From Phenylobacterium sp. (GTDB lineage: Bacteria; Pseudomonadota; Alphaproteobacteria; Caulobacterales; Caulobacteraceae), in the NCBI RefSeq assembly GCF_016124325.1, contig NZ_WGNY01000034.1, forward strand, positions 1 through 62,072: 62,072 nt of DNA, given 5' to 3'. Each line of letters starts with the position of its first letter. Position 1 is the stretch's first letter. The notes under the pieces were generated by a model. The model searched no databases. It worked only from the letters and a program-made list of their open reading frames with translations, and had not been told where the DNA came from. This document shows positions 9,182 to 17,196 of the stretch, piece by piece. The translations under genes and the position numbers were made by a program.

Positions 9182-9329
9182 ACGCCTCTCCTAGCTACCC
9201 ACGCAAGATGGTGCGGGGAGAAAGGGGAGGGCTGGCATCGGCTGCAAGGCCGATCAGGTGGCAGACAGAGGATCGTCGTCAGAGAACGAATGGACGTCCC
9301 AGGCTAGCTCGGATGGAGAACGTCCCGCA

Positions 9330-10085
9330 TCACTGGCTCTGCTTGGCTAGCACCTCATGCCGCGCCAACTGCCAGCGGATCGGCTCTGTTCGATGTCCCA
9401 GATCGAACACGTGCTGCATTCTCTCCAAGCAGCCCATTTCGTCACCGCAAGCCCGGCGCGCCGCGCCATCATGGAACAACACGACACCCAATCTCTGCAT
9501 TGCGGAGCGGCTGCGTTCGGCCACGCGGAAAGCTGACGCCAACGCAGGCGCGCCAGTCGCGCATTCCAGTGCGTCCTCAAAGGCCATTTCCCCAAGCAGC
9601 TGCTTCACGGTCTGGACGGGGTAGCGGGACAAGGTAGGTCGCTTATCGTAATTGGCGTTGAGCGCGCGTAGGAAGTCCAGCGCCCGGTTGCGATTGATGT
9701 CGTCGGTCATCGTCACAGCCATGTAGTGGAGCACGAGCCCAAACGTGGCGCCGCCGGCTTGGTCCGGGGCCATGCCAATCTTTCCATCGAGCGTGTCGGC
9801 GCACAACTTTCGAACGAGTTCGACGGCTTTTGCGCGGCTTTCTAAGCACCAGTGGGCGACGCTCATTTGGAACTGTTGGCCTGGGGCGTCCGGAGTCCCC
9901 TTCCGCTGATAGGCATCAACCCGCTCGAGCAATGGCAAAGCGGCCTGGAAGTCGCCGATGGCGCAGTAGGACTTTCCAAGTCCATCAAGCCACGCGATGT
10001 CATTGGGTTCAGAGGCAACGAGCCCCTCAAAGGCGGCGGCGGCTTCCTCAAACTTGCCGGCCATGAACAGATCGAGCGCTGTCAC
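9330..10085 (-). CDS. TPR-like hypothetical protein
   Basis: A 251-residue protein. The N-terminal 70 residues resemble tetratricopeptide repeats: FMAGKFEEAAAAFEGLVASE and DGLGKSYCAIGDFQAALPLL show the small/large residue spacing of helix A/B pairs. The rest is helical with several cysteines and no recognised catalytic motif; no signal peptide. Base composition is noticeably lower in GC than all neighbours and codon choice is less biased, suggesting recent transfer. It sits alone between putA and the flavoenzyme gene. The function is not recognised; TPR proteins generally mediate protein-protein contacts. Confidence 0.75.
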   Translation of the reverse strand: MTALDLFMAGKFEEAAAAFEGLVASEPNDIAWLDGLGKSYCAIGDFQAALPLLERVDAYQRKGTPDAPGQQFQMSVAHWCLESRAKAVELVRKLCADTLDGKIGMAPDQAGGATFGLVLHYMAVTMTDDINRNRALDFLRALNANYDKRPTLSRYPVQTVKQLLGEMAFEDALECATGAPALASAFRVAERSRSAMQRLGVVLFHDGAARRACGDEMGCLERMQHVFDLGHRTEPIRWQLARHEVLAKQSQ

Positions 10086-10151
10086 CGGAAGTCAAACTCC
10101 CACCGTTCGCCACTGTTAGCATCGGGCGTCTTCCGTCCGCCCCTTAGCAGA

Positions 10152-11267
10152 CTAACGGCCCAGCCGCGCCGGCGACAGGTCGGCCGCGGTGACGCCGAAC
10201 TCGGCCACCGCCGGCGGGAGGTCGCCCGTGCGCACCAGCCCGGCGGCCGCCATCCCCATCGCCGGGGCGGTCTGGATGCCGTAGCCGCCCTGGCCGGCCA
10301 GCCAGACGAACGACGGCTCGCGCGGGTCGGGGCCGCACACCATCACCCGGTCGGGCGCGAAGGTCCTGAGGCCCGCCCAGCGGTGGGCGATGCGGCGCAC
10401 CTGTTCGGTGGTGGCGGTCTCGAAGGCGTCGACGGCGTAGGCGATGTCCAGCTCCTCGGGCTGGGCGTCGCAGGGCGGGCTGGCGGTCTCGTCGGCCGGC
10501 GACAGCATCAGGCCGCCGGCGTCGGGGCGGAAATAGAACGTCTCCTCCACGTCGATCACGAACGGCCAGTCGGCGAGGCCGTCCTTCATGGCCGGTTCGA
10601 TGCGCGCGGCGGTGCGCCGGTAGGGCGTGAGGCCGAGGTCGCCCAGGCCCGCCAGCTTTCCGACCTCGCCCGCCCAGGCGCCGGCGGCGTTGACCAGGGT
10701 CGGGGCCTCGAAGACCCCGGCCGTCGTCGTCACCTTCCATCCGGTCGGCGTGCGGTCCAGGGCGGTCGCGCGCGCGCCGGAAACCAGCTCCGCCCCCCGG
10801 GCCCGCGCCAGGCGCAGGAAGCCCTGCAGCAGGGCGTCGACGTCGATGTCGGCGGCGCCGTCGTTCAGCGCGCCGCGCCAGTCGATCTCCGGCCGCAGGA
10901 TCGGGCAGAGCCGCAGGATCTCGTCCCGCTCCACGGCCCGCAGCGCGCCCGGATGTTCGCCGAGCAGGGCCTCCAGGGCGGCGGTCTGGTCGGGGCGGGC
11001 GATCTCCAGCTCGGCGCGCGGCCGCACCAGCGGATAGTCGGCGAACCCCTCCGGCGGGCTCCAGAAGAACGATCGCGACGCCCGTGTGAGCGCACAGACC
11101 TTGGGGTGGCCGTAGGTGTCGATGTAGCTCGCCGCCGAGCGGCCCGTGGTGTGGTAGCCGGGCTGCGCCTCGGCCTCGAGGATCGTGACCGGGCCGTCCC
11201 CGGCCAGGAAGGCGGCGGCGGATGCGCCGGCCATGCCGGCGCCGATGACGATGACCCGGCTTTTCAT
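10152..11267 (-). CDS. FAD-dependent D-amino-acid dehydrogenase, DauA (D-arginine dehydrogenase)-like
   Basis: A 371-residue DAO-superfamily flavoprotein. The Rossmann motif VIVIGAGMAGASAAAFLA is at residues 4-21, followed by LEAEAQPGYHTTGRSAASYI, LVNAAGAWAGEV near the middle and WLAGQGGYGIQTAPAMG close to the C-terminus. From memory, these blocks and the intervening DWPFVIDVEETFYFRPDAGG resemble Pseudomonas D-arginine dehydrogenase DauA closely, including the active-site His and Tyr in the GYHTTGRSAASYI loop. It should oxidise D-amino acids to 2-oxo acids; the exact substrate is not proven. No dauB partner is adjacent. It is divergent from the SLC13 permease across 93 bp. The frame stays open antisense through the permease, but the ATG at 11267 is the sensible start. 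Confidence 0.88.
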   Translation of the reverse strand: MKSRVIVIGAGMAGASAAAFLAGDGPVTILEAEAQPGYHTTGRSAASYIDTYGHPKVCALTRASRSFFWSPPEGFADYPLVRPRAELEIARPDQTAALEALLGEHPGALRAVERDEILRLCPILRPEIDWRGALNDGAADIDVDALLQGFLRLARARGAELVSGARATALDRTPTGWKVTTTAGVFEAPTLVNAAGAWAGEVGKLAGLGDLGLTPYRRTAARIEPAMKDGLADWPFVIDVEETFYFRPDAGGLMLSPADETASPPCDAQPEELDIAYAVDAFETATTEQVRRIAHRWAGLRTFAPDRVMVCGPDPREPSFVWLAGQGGYGIQTAPAMGMAAAGLVRTGDLPPAVAEFGVTAADLSPARLGR

Positions 11268-11360
11268 GCCCCCCTTCTGCGGCGCCGAAATCGCTTCGTC
11301 GAGGCACCCGAACGGCTCCGCTTGCGTTGTAGGCGGCTGGGATCGTCCAGGGGACACGAA

Positions 11361-13142
11361 TTGACGCTGCAACAGGCGCTGGCCTTCGGGCTCGTTGGCG
11401 CGACCATCGTGGGCTTCGTCTGGGGCCGCTGGCGCTATGACGCGATCGCGCTGGTGGCCCTCGCCGTCGGGGTCGCCATCGGCGTGGTGCCGGCGGAGTC
11501 CGCCTTCGACGGCTTCAAGAACGACATCACGGTCATCATCGCCTGCGCCCTGATCGTCAGCGCGGCCTTCGCCAAGTCGGGCGTGGCCGAGGCGGTGCTG
11601 CGGCCGATCATCCCGCACCTGAAGGGGCCGGGCAGTCAGATCCCGTTCTTCGCCGCGGCGGTGGCCTTGTTGTCGATGGTGACCAAGAACGTCGGCGCGC
11701 TGGCGATCCTGATGCCCATCGCCCTGCAGGTGGCGCGGCGCACCGGCACGCCGGCCTCGCGGCTGCTGATGCCCATGTCGTTCGCCGCCCTGCTGGGCGG
11801 GACGGTCACCCTCGTCGGCACCTCGCCCAACATCATCGTCTCCCAGGTGCGCCAGGAGGTGCTGGGCCACCCCTTCGCCATGTACGACTACGCCCCGGTC
11901 GGCCTGGGCGTGACGGCGGCGGGGCTCGTCTTCCTGGCGCTCGCCTATCGCCTCCTGCCGGCGTCGCGGCCCGTCGCCGAGACCATGGATTCGGCCCTGG
12001 CGGCCAAGCCCTACGTCATCCAGGCCGTGGCGCCGGACGACTGGGACCCGGCCCGCACCACCATCGGCAAGCTGCGCCGCATCGCCTCGGGCGACATCGA
12101 GGTGACGGGCCTGATCCGCAAGGGCCGGCGCAAGGCCTCGCCTCACGCGAATCTGCGGGTCCTGCCCGGCGACATCCTCCTGCTGGAGGGCGAGCACGAC
12201 GTGCTCGACGACCTGATCGGGCGCATGAAGTTCCGCCTCGCGCGGCCCGAGCCTGCCGCCGACGCGCCGCCCGAGCGCGCCGAGCGGCGCATCGTCGAGG
12301 CGGTGGTCGGGTCCGAATCGAGCCTCGTGGGCCAGTCGGCCCGCAGCGCCGAACTCAAGTCGCTGCACGGCCTCGATCTCCTGGCCGTGAGCCGCAGCGG
12401 CTGGCGCCTCGCCAGCGCGCTCGCCACCCTGCGCTTGCGCAGCGGCGACATGCTGGTGCTTGAGGGGCCGGAGACGGTCGTGCCCGGCGCGCTGAAGGCC
12501 CTGGGCCTGCTGCCCCTGGCCGAGCGCCAGGTGCGGCTGGGCGGCATTCGCCGCGCGCTGTGGCCGGCCCTGATCCTCGCCGCGGCCATGGTGCTGGTGG
12601 CCTTCCAGGTCGCGCCCGTGGCGATCGCCTTCTTCGGCGCGGCGCTGGCCATGGTGCTGGTCGACGCCATCAAGATGCGGGAGGCCTATGCGGCCCTGGA
12701 TGGCCCGCTGCTGGTGCTCATCGCCGCCCTGATCCCGGTCAGCGACGCGATCCGCGCCACCGGCGGCGCCGACCTGATCGCCGGCGGCCTGGCCGAGGCG
12801 TTCCGTGGCCGGCCGCCGATCCTGGCCCTGGCCGGGGTCATGGCGCTGGCGATGGCCGCCACGCCGTTCCTCAACAACGCCGCCACCGTGCTGATCGTCG
12901 CCCCGGTGGGCGCCAGCCTCGCGCGGCTGCTGGGCCTGGCTCCCGATCCGTTCTTGATGGCGGTGGCGCTGGGGGCGGCCTGCGACTTCCTCACGCCCGT
13001 CGGCCACCAGTGCAACACGCTCGTCATGGCGCCCGGCGGCTACCGCTTCGCCGACTATCCGAGGCTGGGGGCGCCGCTGACCTTGATGGTGCTGATCGTG
13101 GGCACGGGCCTCATCGCCCTGGTTTGGCCACTGGCTCGCTAG
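11361..13142 (+). CDS. SLC13 family permease with two TrkA-C domains
   Basis: A 593-residue inner-membrane transporter. Hydrophobic blocks at residues 1-200 and 390-593 carry DASS/CitM-like signatures (SMVTKNVGALAILMPIA, GGTVTLVGTSPNIIVS, ATPFLNNAATVLIVAPV). Between them lie two TrkA-C (RCK-C) domains with paired LRVLPGDILLLEG and LRLRSGDMLVLEG motifs. Members move di- and tricarboxylates, sulfate or other anions with Na+ or H+. The start is TTG at 11361, supported by AGGGGA at the right distance; upstream in-frame codons lie in the divergent flavoenzyme's start region. The substrate cannot be read from sequence. Confidence 0.9.
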   Translation: MTLQQALAFGLVGATIVGFVWGRWRYDAIALVALAVGVAIGVVPAESAFDGFKNDITVIIACALIVSAAFAKSGVAEAVLRPIIPHLKGPGSQIPFFAAAVALLSMVTKNVGALAILMPIALQVARRTGTPASRLLMPMSFAALLGGTVTLVGTSPNIIVSQVRQEVLGHPFAMYDYAPVGLGVTAAGLVFLALAYRLLPASRPVAETMDSALAAKPYVIQAVAPDDWDPARTTIGKLRRIASGDIEVTGLIRKGRRKASPHANLRVLPGDILLLEGEHDVLDDLIGRMKFRLARPEPAADAPPERAERRIVEAVVGSESSLVGQSARSAELKSLHGLDLLAVSRSGWRLASALATLRLRSGDMLVLEGPETVVPGALKALGLLPLAERQVRLGGIRRALWPALILAAAMVLVAFQVAPVAIAFFGAALAMVLVDAIKMREAYAALDGPLLVLIAALIPVSDAIRATGGADLIAGGLAEAFRGRPPILALAGVMALAMAATPFLNNAATVLIVAPVGASLARLLGLAPDPFLMAVALGAACDFLTPVGHQCNTLVMAPGGYRFADYPRLGAPLTLMVLIVGTGLIALVWPLAR

Positions 13143-13276
13143 GAGTTCACACTGTCGTGAGTCGATGGCGCCGCGCGCGGCCTTCCCCGAGGGGAGGGGG
13201 GTGCGCCTTAACGTCTCGTTTACGAAAAACCTTGGGGACGGAAGCCCGTCCTCATTGACGAGTCATTAGGACGGGT

Positions 13277-13324
13277 GCCCCATATGTGGGTTGTTCGGGC
13301 TGGGGCCGACACAACATGTAGGGG
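13277..13324 (+). promoter_or_regulatory. Pair of NrdR boxes upstream of nrdA
   Basis: Two 16-bp sites fit the NrdR consensus acaCwAtATaTwGtgt: GCCCCATATGTGGGTT (13277-13292) and ACACAACATGTAGGGG (13309-13324). Their starts are 32 bp apart, about three helical turns, the usual spacing for cooperative NrdR binding. The proximal box ends 39 bp before the nrdA ATG. The match is by eye, and position 2 of box 1 deviates from the consensus W. Confidence 0.8.
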
Positions 13325-13363
13325 CTGGGGACCTTCGGAGGAGAGCCGGGGTTCCCAAGATGC

Positions 13364-15238
13364 ATGGGTTCGAGGGACATGAGCGAAGCGGCGAAAGTTG
13401 GGATTGCCGAAGGTTCTGAACGGGTTGTGGCTCGTCCGGAGCGGCCGCAGCTGCAGCTGGTCCGGAAGGTCGAGGTCGATCGCAGCCGCGACGCGAAGCT
13501 GACCGACTTCGGCAAGACCACGCTGGAAGACCGGTACCTGCTTCCGGGCGAATCCTACCAGGACATGTTCGCCCGCGTGGCGACGGCCTACGCCGACGAC
13601 GCCGACCACGCCCAGCGCATCTACGACTACATCTCCAACCTCTGGTTCATGCCGGCCACGCCGGTGCTGTCGAACGGCGGCGCGAACCGGGGCCTGCCGA
13701 TCTCGTGCTTCCTGAACGCGGTGCCGGACAGCCTCGAAGGCATCCAGGGCGTCTGGAACGAGAACGTGGCGCTGGCCTCCAACGGCGGCGGCATCGGCAC
13801 CTACTGGGGCGGCGTCCGCTCCATCGGCGAGAAGGTGAAGGGCGCCGGCCAGACCAGCGGCATCATCCCGTTCATCCGGGTGATGGATTCGCTGACGCTG
13901 GCGATCAGCCAGGGCTCGCTGCGCCGCGGCTCGGCGGCCGTCTACCTCGACATCCACCACCCGGAGATCGAGGAATTCCTCGAAATCCGGAAGCCGTCGG
14001 GAGACTTCAACCGCAAGAGCCTGAACCTCCACCACGGCATCAACATCACCGACGAGTTCATGGAGGCCGTCCGCGACGGCGCCATGTTCGGCCTGCGCAG
14101 CCCGAAGAACAACGAGGTGATCCGCGAGGTCGACGCCCGCAGCCTCTGGCAGAAGATCCTGGAGATCCGCCTGCAGACCGGCGAGCCCTACCTGATCTTC
14201 TCCGACACCGTGAACCGCTCGATGCCGCAGCATCAGCGCGAGCTCGGCCTGTCGGTGCGCCAGTCGAACCTGTGCTCCGAGATCGTCCTGCACACCGGCA
14301 AGGACCACCAGGGCCTGGAGCGCACGGCGGTCTGCTGCCTGTCGTCGGTGAACGCCGAGACCTTCCTGGAGTGGCGCGACCACCCGACCTTCGTCGAGGA
14401 CGTCATGCGCTTCCTCGACAACGTGCTGGAGGACTTCATCACCCGCGCGCCGCCGGAGATGAAGAACGCCGTCTACGCCGCCCGCCGCGAGCGTTCGGTG
14501 GGCCTGGGCCTGATGGGCTTCCACTCGTTCCTGCAGAGCCAGAACGTTCCGTTCGAGAGCGCCATGGCCAAGAGCTGGAACATGCGGCTCTTCAAGACGC
14601 TGCGCCGCCAGTGCGACGCGGCCTCGCGCAAGCTGGCCGCCGAGCGCGGTCCCTGCCCGGACGCCGCCGAGCGCGGCGTCATGGAGCGGTTCAGCCACAA
14701 GCTGGCGATCGCGCCGACCGCCTCGATCTCGATCATCTGCGGCGGGACCTCGGCCGGCATCGAGCCGATCCCCGCCAACATCTATTCGCACAAGACCCTC
14801 AGCGGCACCTTCGCGGTGAAGAATCCCTTCCTGGAGCGCCTGCTCGACGAGAAGGGCCAGAACACCCCGGCGGTGTGGGATTCGATCCTCGCCCACGAAG
14901 GCTCGGTGCAGCACCTCGACTTCCTGGGCCAGGACGACAAGGACGTCTTCAAGACCGCCTTCGAGATCGACCAGCGCTGGGTCGTCGAACTGGCGGCCGA
15001 CCGCACGCCCGACATCTGCCAGTCCCAGTCGGTCAACATCTTCCTGCCCGGCGACGTCGATAAGTGGGACCTGCACATGCTGCACTGGCAGGCGTGGGAG
15101 CGGGGCTGCAAGTCGCTCTACTACCTGCGCTCCAAGTCGGTGCAGCGAGCCAGCCATGCGGGCGGCGAGGTCGCCGAGATGGTCGCCGCCACGGTCGCGG
15201 GCAAGACCGACTACGAGGAATGCCTCGCCTGCCAATAA
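13364..15238 (+). CDS. nrdA: Ribonucleoside-diphosphate reductase, large (alpha) subunit
   Basis: A protein of about 624 residues, the catalytic subunit that reduces ribonucleotides for DNA synthesis. Hallmarks: PATPVLSNGG and GLPISCFLN (first active-site Cys), NLCSEIVL, the Cys-containing TAVCCLSSVN, APTASISIICGG, and C-terminal cysteines in EECLACQ that relay electrons from thioredoxin or glutaredoxin. It is far shorter than the 761-residue E. coli NrdA because the N-terminal ATP-cone is missing. The start is uncertain: ATG 13364 or ATG 13379 (MSEAAKVG). NrdR boxes lie upstream. Its partner nrdB is about 2 kb downstream, not adjacent. Confidence 0.96.
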   Translation: MGSRDMSEAAKVGIAEGSERVVARPERPQLQLVRKVEVDRSRDAKLTDFGKTTLEDRYLLPGESYQDMFARVATAYADDADHAQRIYDYISNLWFMPATPVLSNGGANRGLPISCFLNAVPDSLEGIQGVWNENVALASNGGGIGTYWGGVRSIGEKVKGAGQTSGIIPFIRVMDSLTLAISQGSLRRGSAAVYLDIHHPEIEEFLEIRKPSGDFNRKSLNLHHGINITDEFMEAVRDGAMFGLRSPKNNEVIREVDARSLWQKILEIRLQTGEPYLIFSDTVNRSMPQHQRELGLSVRQSNLCSEIVLHTGKDHQGLERTAVCCLSSVNAETFLEWRDHPTFVEDVMRFLDNVLEDFITRAPPEMKNAVYAARRERSVGLGLMGFHSFLQSQNVPFESAMAKSWNMRLFKTLRRQCDAASRKLAAERGPCPDAAERGVMERFSHKLAIAPTASISIICGGTSAGIEPIPANIYSHKTLSGTFAVKNPFLERLLDEKGQNTPAVWDSILAHEGSVQHLDFLGQDDKDVFKTAFEIDQRWVVELAADRTPDICQSQSVNIFLPGDVDKWDLHMLHWQAWERGCKSLYYLRSKSVQRASHAGGEVAEMVAATVAGKTDYEECLACQ

Positions 15239-15338
15239 GGGCGGCGTTCAGCCTGTCATAATTCGCGTGCGACGCTTTCGCGCTTGAAGCGCCCACCGGG
15301 CGTGGAACTATGGCGCGGGGACACGGGGAGCACGAGGC

Positions 15339-15968
15339 ATGCGCCGGCTGGCGGGAATGGCCATCGCGCTGGGGACCGCTGCGGCCGCGAACGCCGCCGC
15401 GGCGCAGACCGCTGATGCGCGCCGGCTGAACGAAGCCGCCTTCGCCCCCGAACAATGGTCGATCGGCCTGGGCCCGATGATCCGCTACGAGGGCGGGCTG
15501 AAGCTCACGCCCCGGGTCGACCTCAAGGTCGGGCTCGCCGTCGCGCCCGAGGGGCCCGACGCCATGCCGCACCTGGGCTTCGGCGCCGCCGGCGCAGGGG
15601 CGACGCTGACGGTCTCGAAATCGCGCGAAGCCGCCGCGGTCGAGCGGCTGAAGGCCATGGGCGTCGATGACGGCGCCGAGTTCGGCGACAAGGGCCGCTG
15701 GTACCTGTTCGCCGCCGCCAGCGGCCGGGCCGTGGGCCTCAACATGCTGCACGGCGAGCACGGCTGGGACCGCGCCGGCTGGTCCACCGACCCCACCGCC
15801 TCCCTGGTCGGCGACGCCCAGGTCGGCGTCGGCTGGCGCAAGGGCCAGATGCAGACCTCGTTCGGCGTGGTCCACCGCGAGGTGAAGGGCAATCACATGG
15901 TCTTCGGCCAGATCACCCGCGACGACACCCTGGCCGCCTTCACCTTCTCCATCCGCCCGGGGCAGTGA
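15339..15968 (+). CDS. Predicted outer-membrane protein, weakly LpxR (DUF2219)-like
   Basis: A 209-residue protein with a signal peptide (residues 1-22, ending AAAAQ). The remainder alternates polar and hydrophobic residues like a beta-barrel and ends with an aromatic-free but strand-like AAFTFSIRP. The C-terminal half (WYLFAAASGRAVGLNML, then VGDAQVGVGWRKG and a Ser-Phe strand) reminds me of the C-terminal barrel of lipid A 3'-O-deacylase LpxR family proteins. The N-terminal catalytic region of true LpxR is not evident, so enzymatic activity is doubtful. It lies between nrdA and nrdB and converges with the GST gene. Confidence 0.6.
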   Translation: MRRLAGMAIALGTAAAANAAAAQTADARRLNEAAFAPEQWSIGLGPMIRYEGGLKLTPRVDLKVGLAVAPEGPDAMPHLGFGAAGAGATLTVSKSREAAAVERLKAMGVDDGAEFGDKGRWYLFAAASGRAVGLNMLHGEHGWDRAGWSTDPTASLVGDAQVGVGWRKGQMQTSFGVVHREVKGNHMVFGQITRDDTLAAFTFSIRPGQ

Positions 15969-15989
15969 TCCTCCCCCTGAGGGAGAGCG

Positions 15990-16640
15990 TCAGCCCTGCC
16001 AGTCGGCGGGGAAGGGCATGCGTTCGGCCCATAGGGCGGCCAGGCGCGGGTCGGCGTCGACGCGCCGGATCGCCTCGGCCGTCCGCGGCGCCACGGCGTT
16101 GAAGCGGCTGCGGCCCGGCGTCCAGCGCGAGACCACGGCGACATAGACGTCCAGGACCGAGAGGCGATCGCCCAGCAGGTGGCGGCCGGGCGAAAGCTGG
16201 GCCTCCATCATCGCCCAGCAGTCGGCGACGCGCTGGGCGGTGCGCGCCAGGATCACCGCCTCGGCCGCGGCGTCGGCGGCCAGCCGCGAGGGGACGTCGC
16301 GCACCCAGTACATCGAATAGATCTGGGCCGGGATGTAGATCATCCAGCGCAGGAAGGCCGCGCGTTCGGGATCGCCGGGCGCGGGCGCCAGGCCCGCCTC
16401 CGGATGGCGCTCGGTCAGGTGGATCAGGATCGCCGCGCTCTCGGTCATCACCTGGCCGCCGGGCAGTTCCAGGGCCGGGATCTGCCGCTGGGGGTTCACC
16501 GCGGCCACCGCGTCGGCCTCGGCGCCGCCTTCCCAAGCCGGATGCTCGCGCACCTCGTAGCGCTGGCCCATCAGGGTGAGCGCCGCCTCGACGGCCACCG
16601 AGCCCGAGCCCTTGGCTCCCCACACGACGTAGCCGGTCAC
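15990..16640 (-). CDS. Glutathione S-transferase family protein
   Basis: A 216-residue cytosolic enzyme with a GST fold. An N-terminal thioredoxin-like domain (YVVWGAKGSGSVAVEAALTL, then NPQRQIPALELPGGQVMTESAAILIHL, in which the TES motif binds the glutathione gamma-glutamyl group) is followed by an all-helical C-terminal domain with GDRLSVLDVYVAVVSRW. Start is GTG at 16640, overlapping the upstream META-domain gene by 4 bp, which suggests translational coupling. The substrate is unknown; GSTs conjugate electrophiles or reduce peroxides. Confidence 0.88.
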   Translation of the reverse strand: MTGYVVWGAKGSGSVAVEAALTLMGQRYEVREHPAWEGGAEADAVAAVNPQRQIPALELPGGQVMTESAAILIHLTERHPEAGLAPAPGDPERAAFLRWMIYIPAQIYSMYWVRDVPSRLAADAAAEAVILARTAQRVADCWAMMEAQLSPGRHLLGDRLSVLDVYVAVVSRWTPGRSRFNAVAPRTAEAIRRVDADPRLAALWAERMPFPADWQG

Positions 16641-17038
16641 TTGGCGTCGTCGTCCCTGATCCGCCGCATGCGGATGTGGACGCCCTTGCGCCCGCGGATC
16701 TCCAGCCGCTCGCCGTCGGTGCGCAGTTCCGCGTCGTCCAGCCCCCGGCGGAACGCCTCGGCGCGCTCCATCAGCCTCGGATCCCGGCGCGAGGGGCATC
16801 CCACGGTCTGGACGATGCCGCCGGTCGTGACCATGCGGCCGCCTTCGAGCCGGTACGCGCCGCCGTAGTTGTTGCATCCATCGTAGCCGCCGTAGTTCCC
16901 GGCCTGACCGAACGACAGGATCGCCCGGCGCGCCCGCGGCGGGATGGTGAAGCCGCTGATCCCCTTCAGCCGCCACGAGGTTCCGTCCAGGTCGGCCTGG
17001 GTGGCGAGCGCCATGGCGAAGGCGGCGGCGGCGAGCAT
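16637..17038 (-). CDS. META domain-containing protein (HslJ-like), exported
   Basis: A 133-residue protein with a short signal-like N-terminus (MLAAAAFAMALA) and a META domain: LDGTSWRLKGISGF, then ILSFGQAGNYGGYDGCNNYGG, with the conserved GxxGCNxY core, and GGIVQTVGCPS. HslJ/META proteins are periplasmic or lipoprotein-linked and tied to stress or antibiotic tolerance. It is the first gene of a two-gene unit with the GST and starts about 60 bp from the NrdR boxes of the divergent nrdB. Confidence 0.82.
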   Translation of the reverse strand: MLAAAAFAMALATQADLDGTSWRLKGISGFTIPPRARRAILSFGQAGNYGGYDGCNNYGGAYRLEGGRMVTTGGIVQTVGCPSRRDPRLMERAEAFRRGLDDAELRTDGERLEIRGRKGVHIRMRRIRDDDAK

Positions 17039-17098
17039 GCGGCCACCCTGACTTACGGGCGGGCGGTTGGGAAGGCCGCCGGTTCATCCCCATATGGT

Positions 17099-17145
17099 TC
17101 ACAAGATGTTGGGAAGTTCGGTGAACTTACCCCTAGATGTAGATG
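17099..17145 (+). promoter_or_regulatory. Pair of NrdR boxes upstream of nrdB
   Basis: TCACAAGATGTTGGGA (17099-17114) and CCCCTAGATGTAGATG (17130-17145) both keep the CWA-N-AT-N-TWG core of NrdR boxes and are 31 bp apart, nearly the same spacing as the pair at nrdA. A 6+3+6 palindrome, AAGTTC-GGT-GAACTT (17114-17128), lies between them. The start codon is 51 bp downstream. Confidence 0.78.
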
Positions 17146-17196
17146 CCGATTGGCGCCTATCGTTGGCCTTGACCTCCTAGCGTACGGAATCGCGCC

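Noticed and set aside
10152..13007. Open frame of 951 codons spanning the flavoenzyme and the antisense of the SLC13 permease
   Set aside because: High-GC DNA leaves long antisense frames open. The upstream 580 codons give a Gln/Arg/Gly-rich peptide with no family resemblance, while the permease on the other strand is unmistakable.
13143..13200. Terminator after the SLC13 permease
   Set aside because: CCTTCCCC-GA-GGGGAGG can form a short stem but includes a G-T pair and has no T-tract.
17097..17119. Possible LexA (SOS) box upstream of nrdB
   Set aside because: The alphaproteobacterial box is GTTC-N7-GTTC; here two GTTC copies are separated by 15 bases, so the spacing is wrong.
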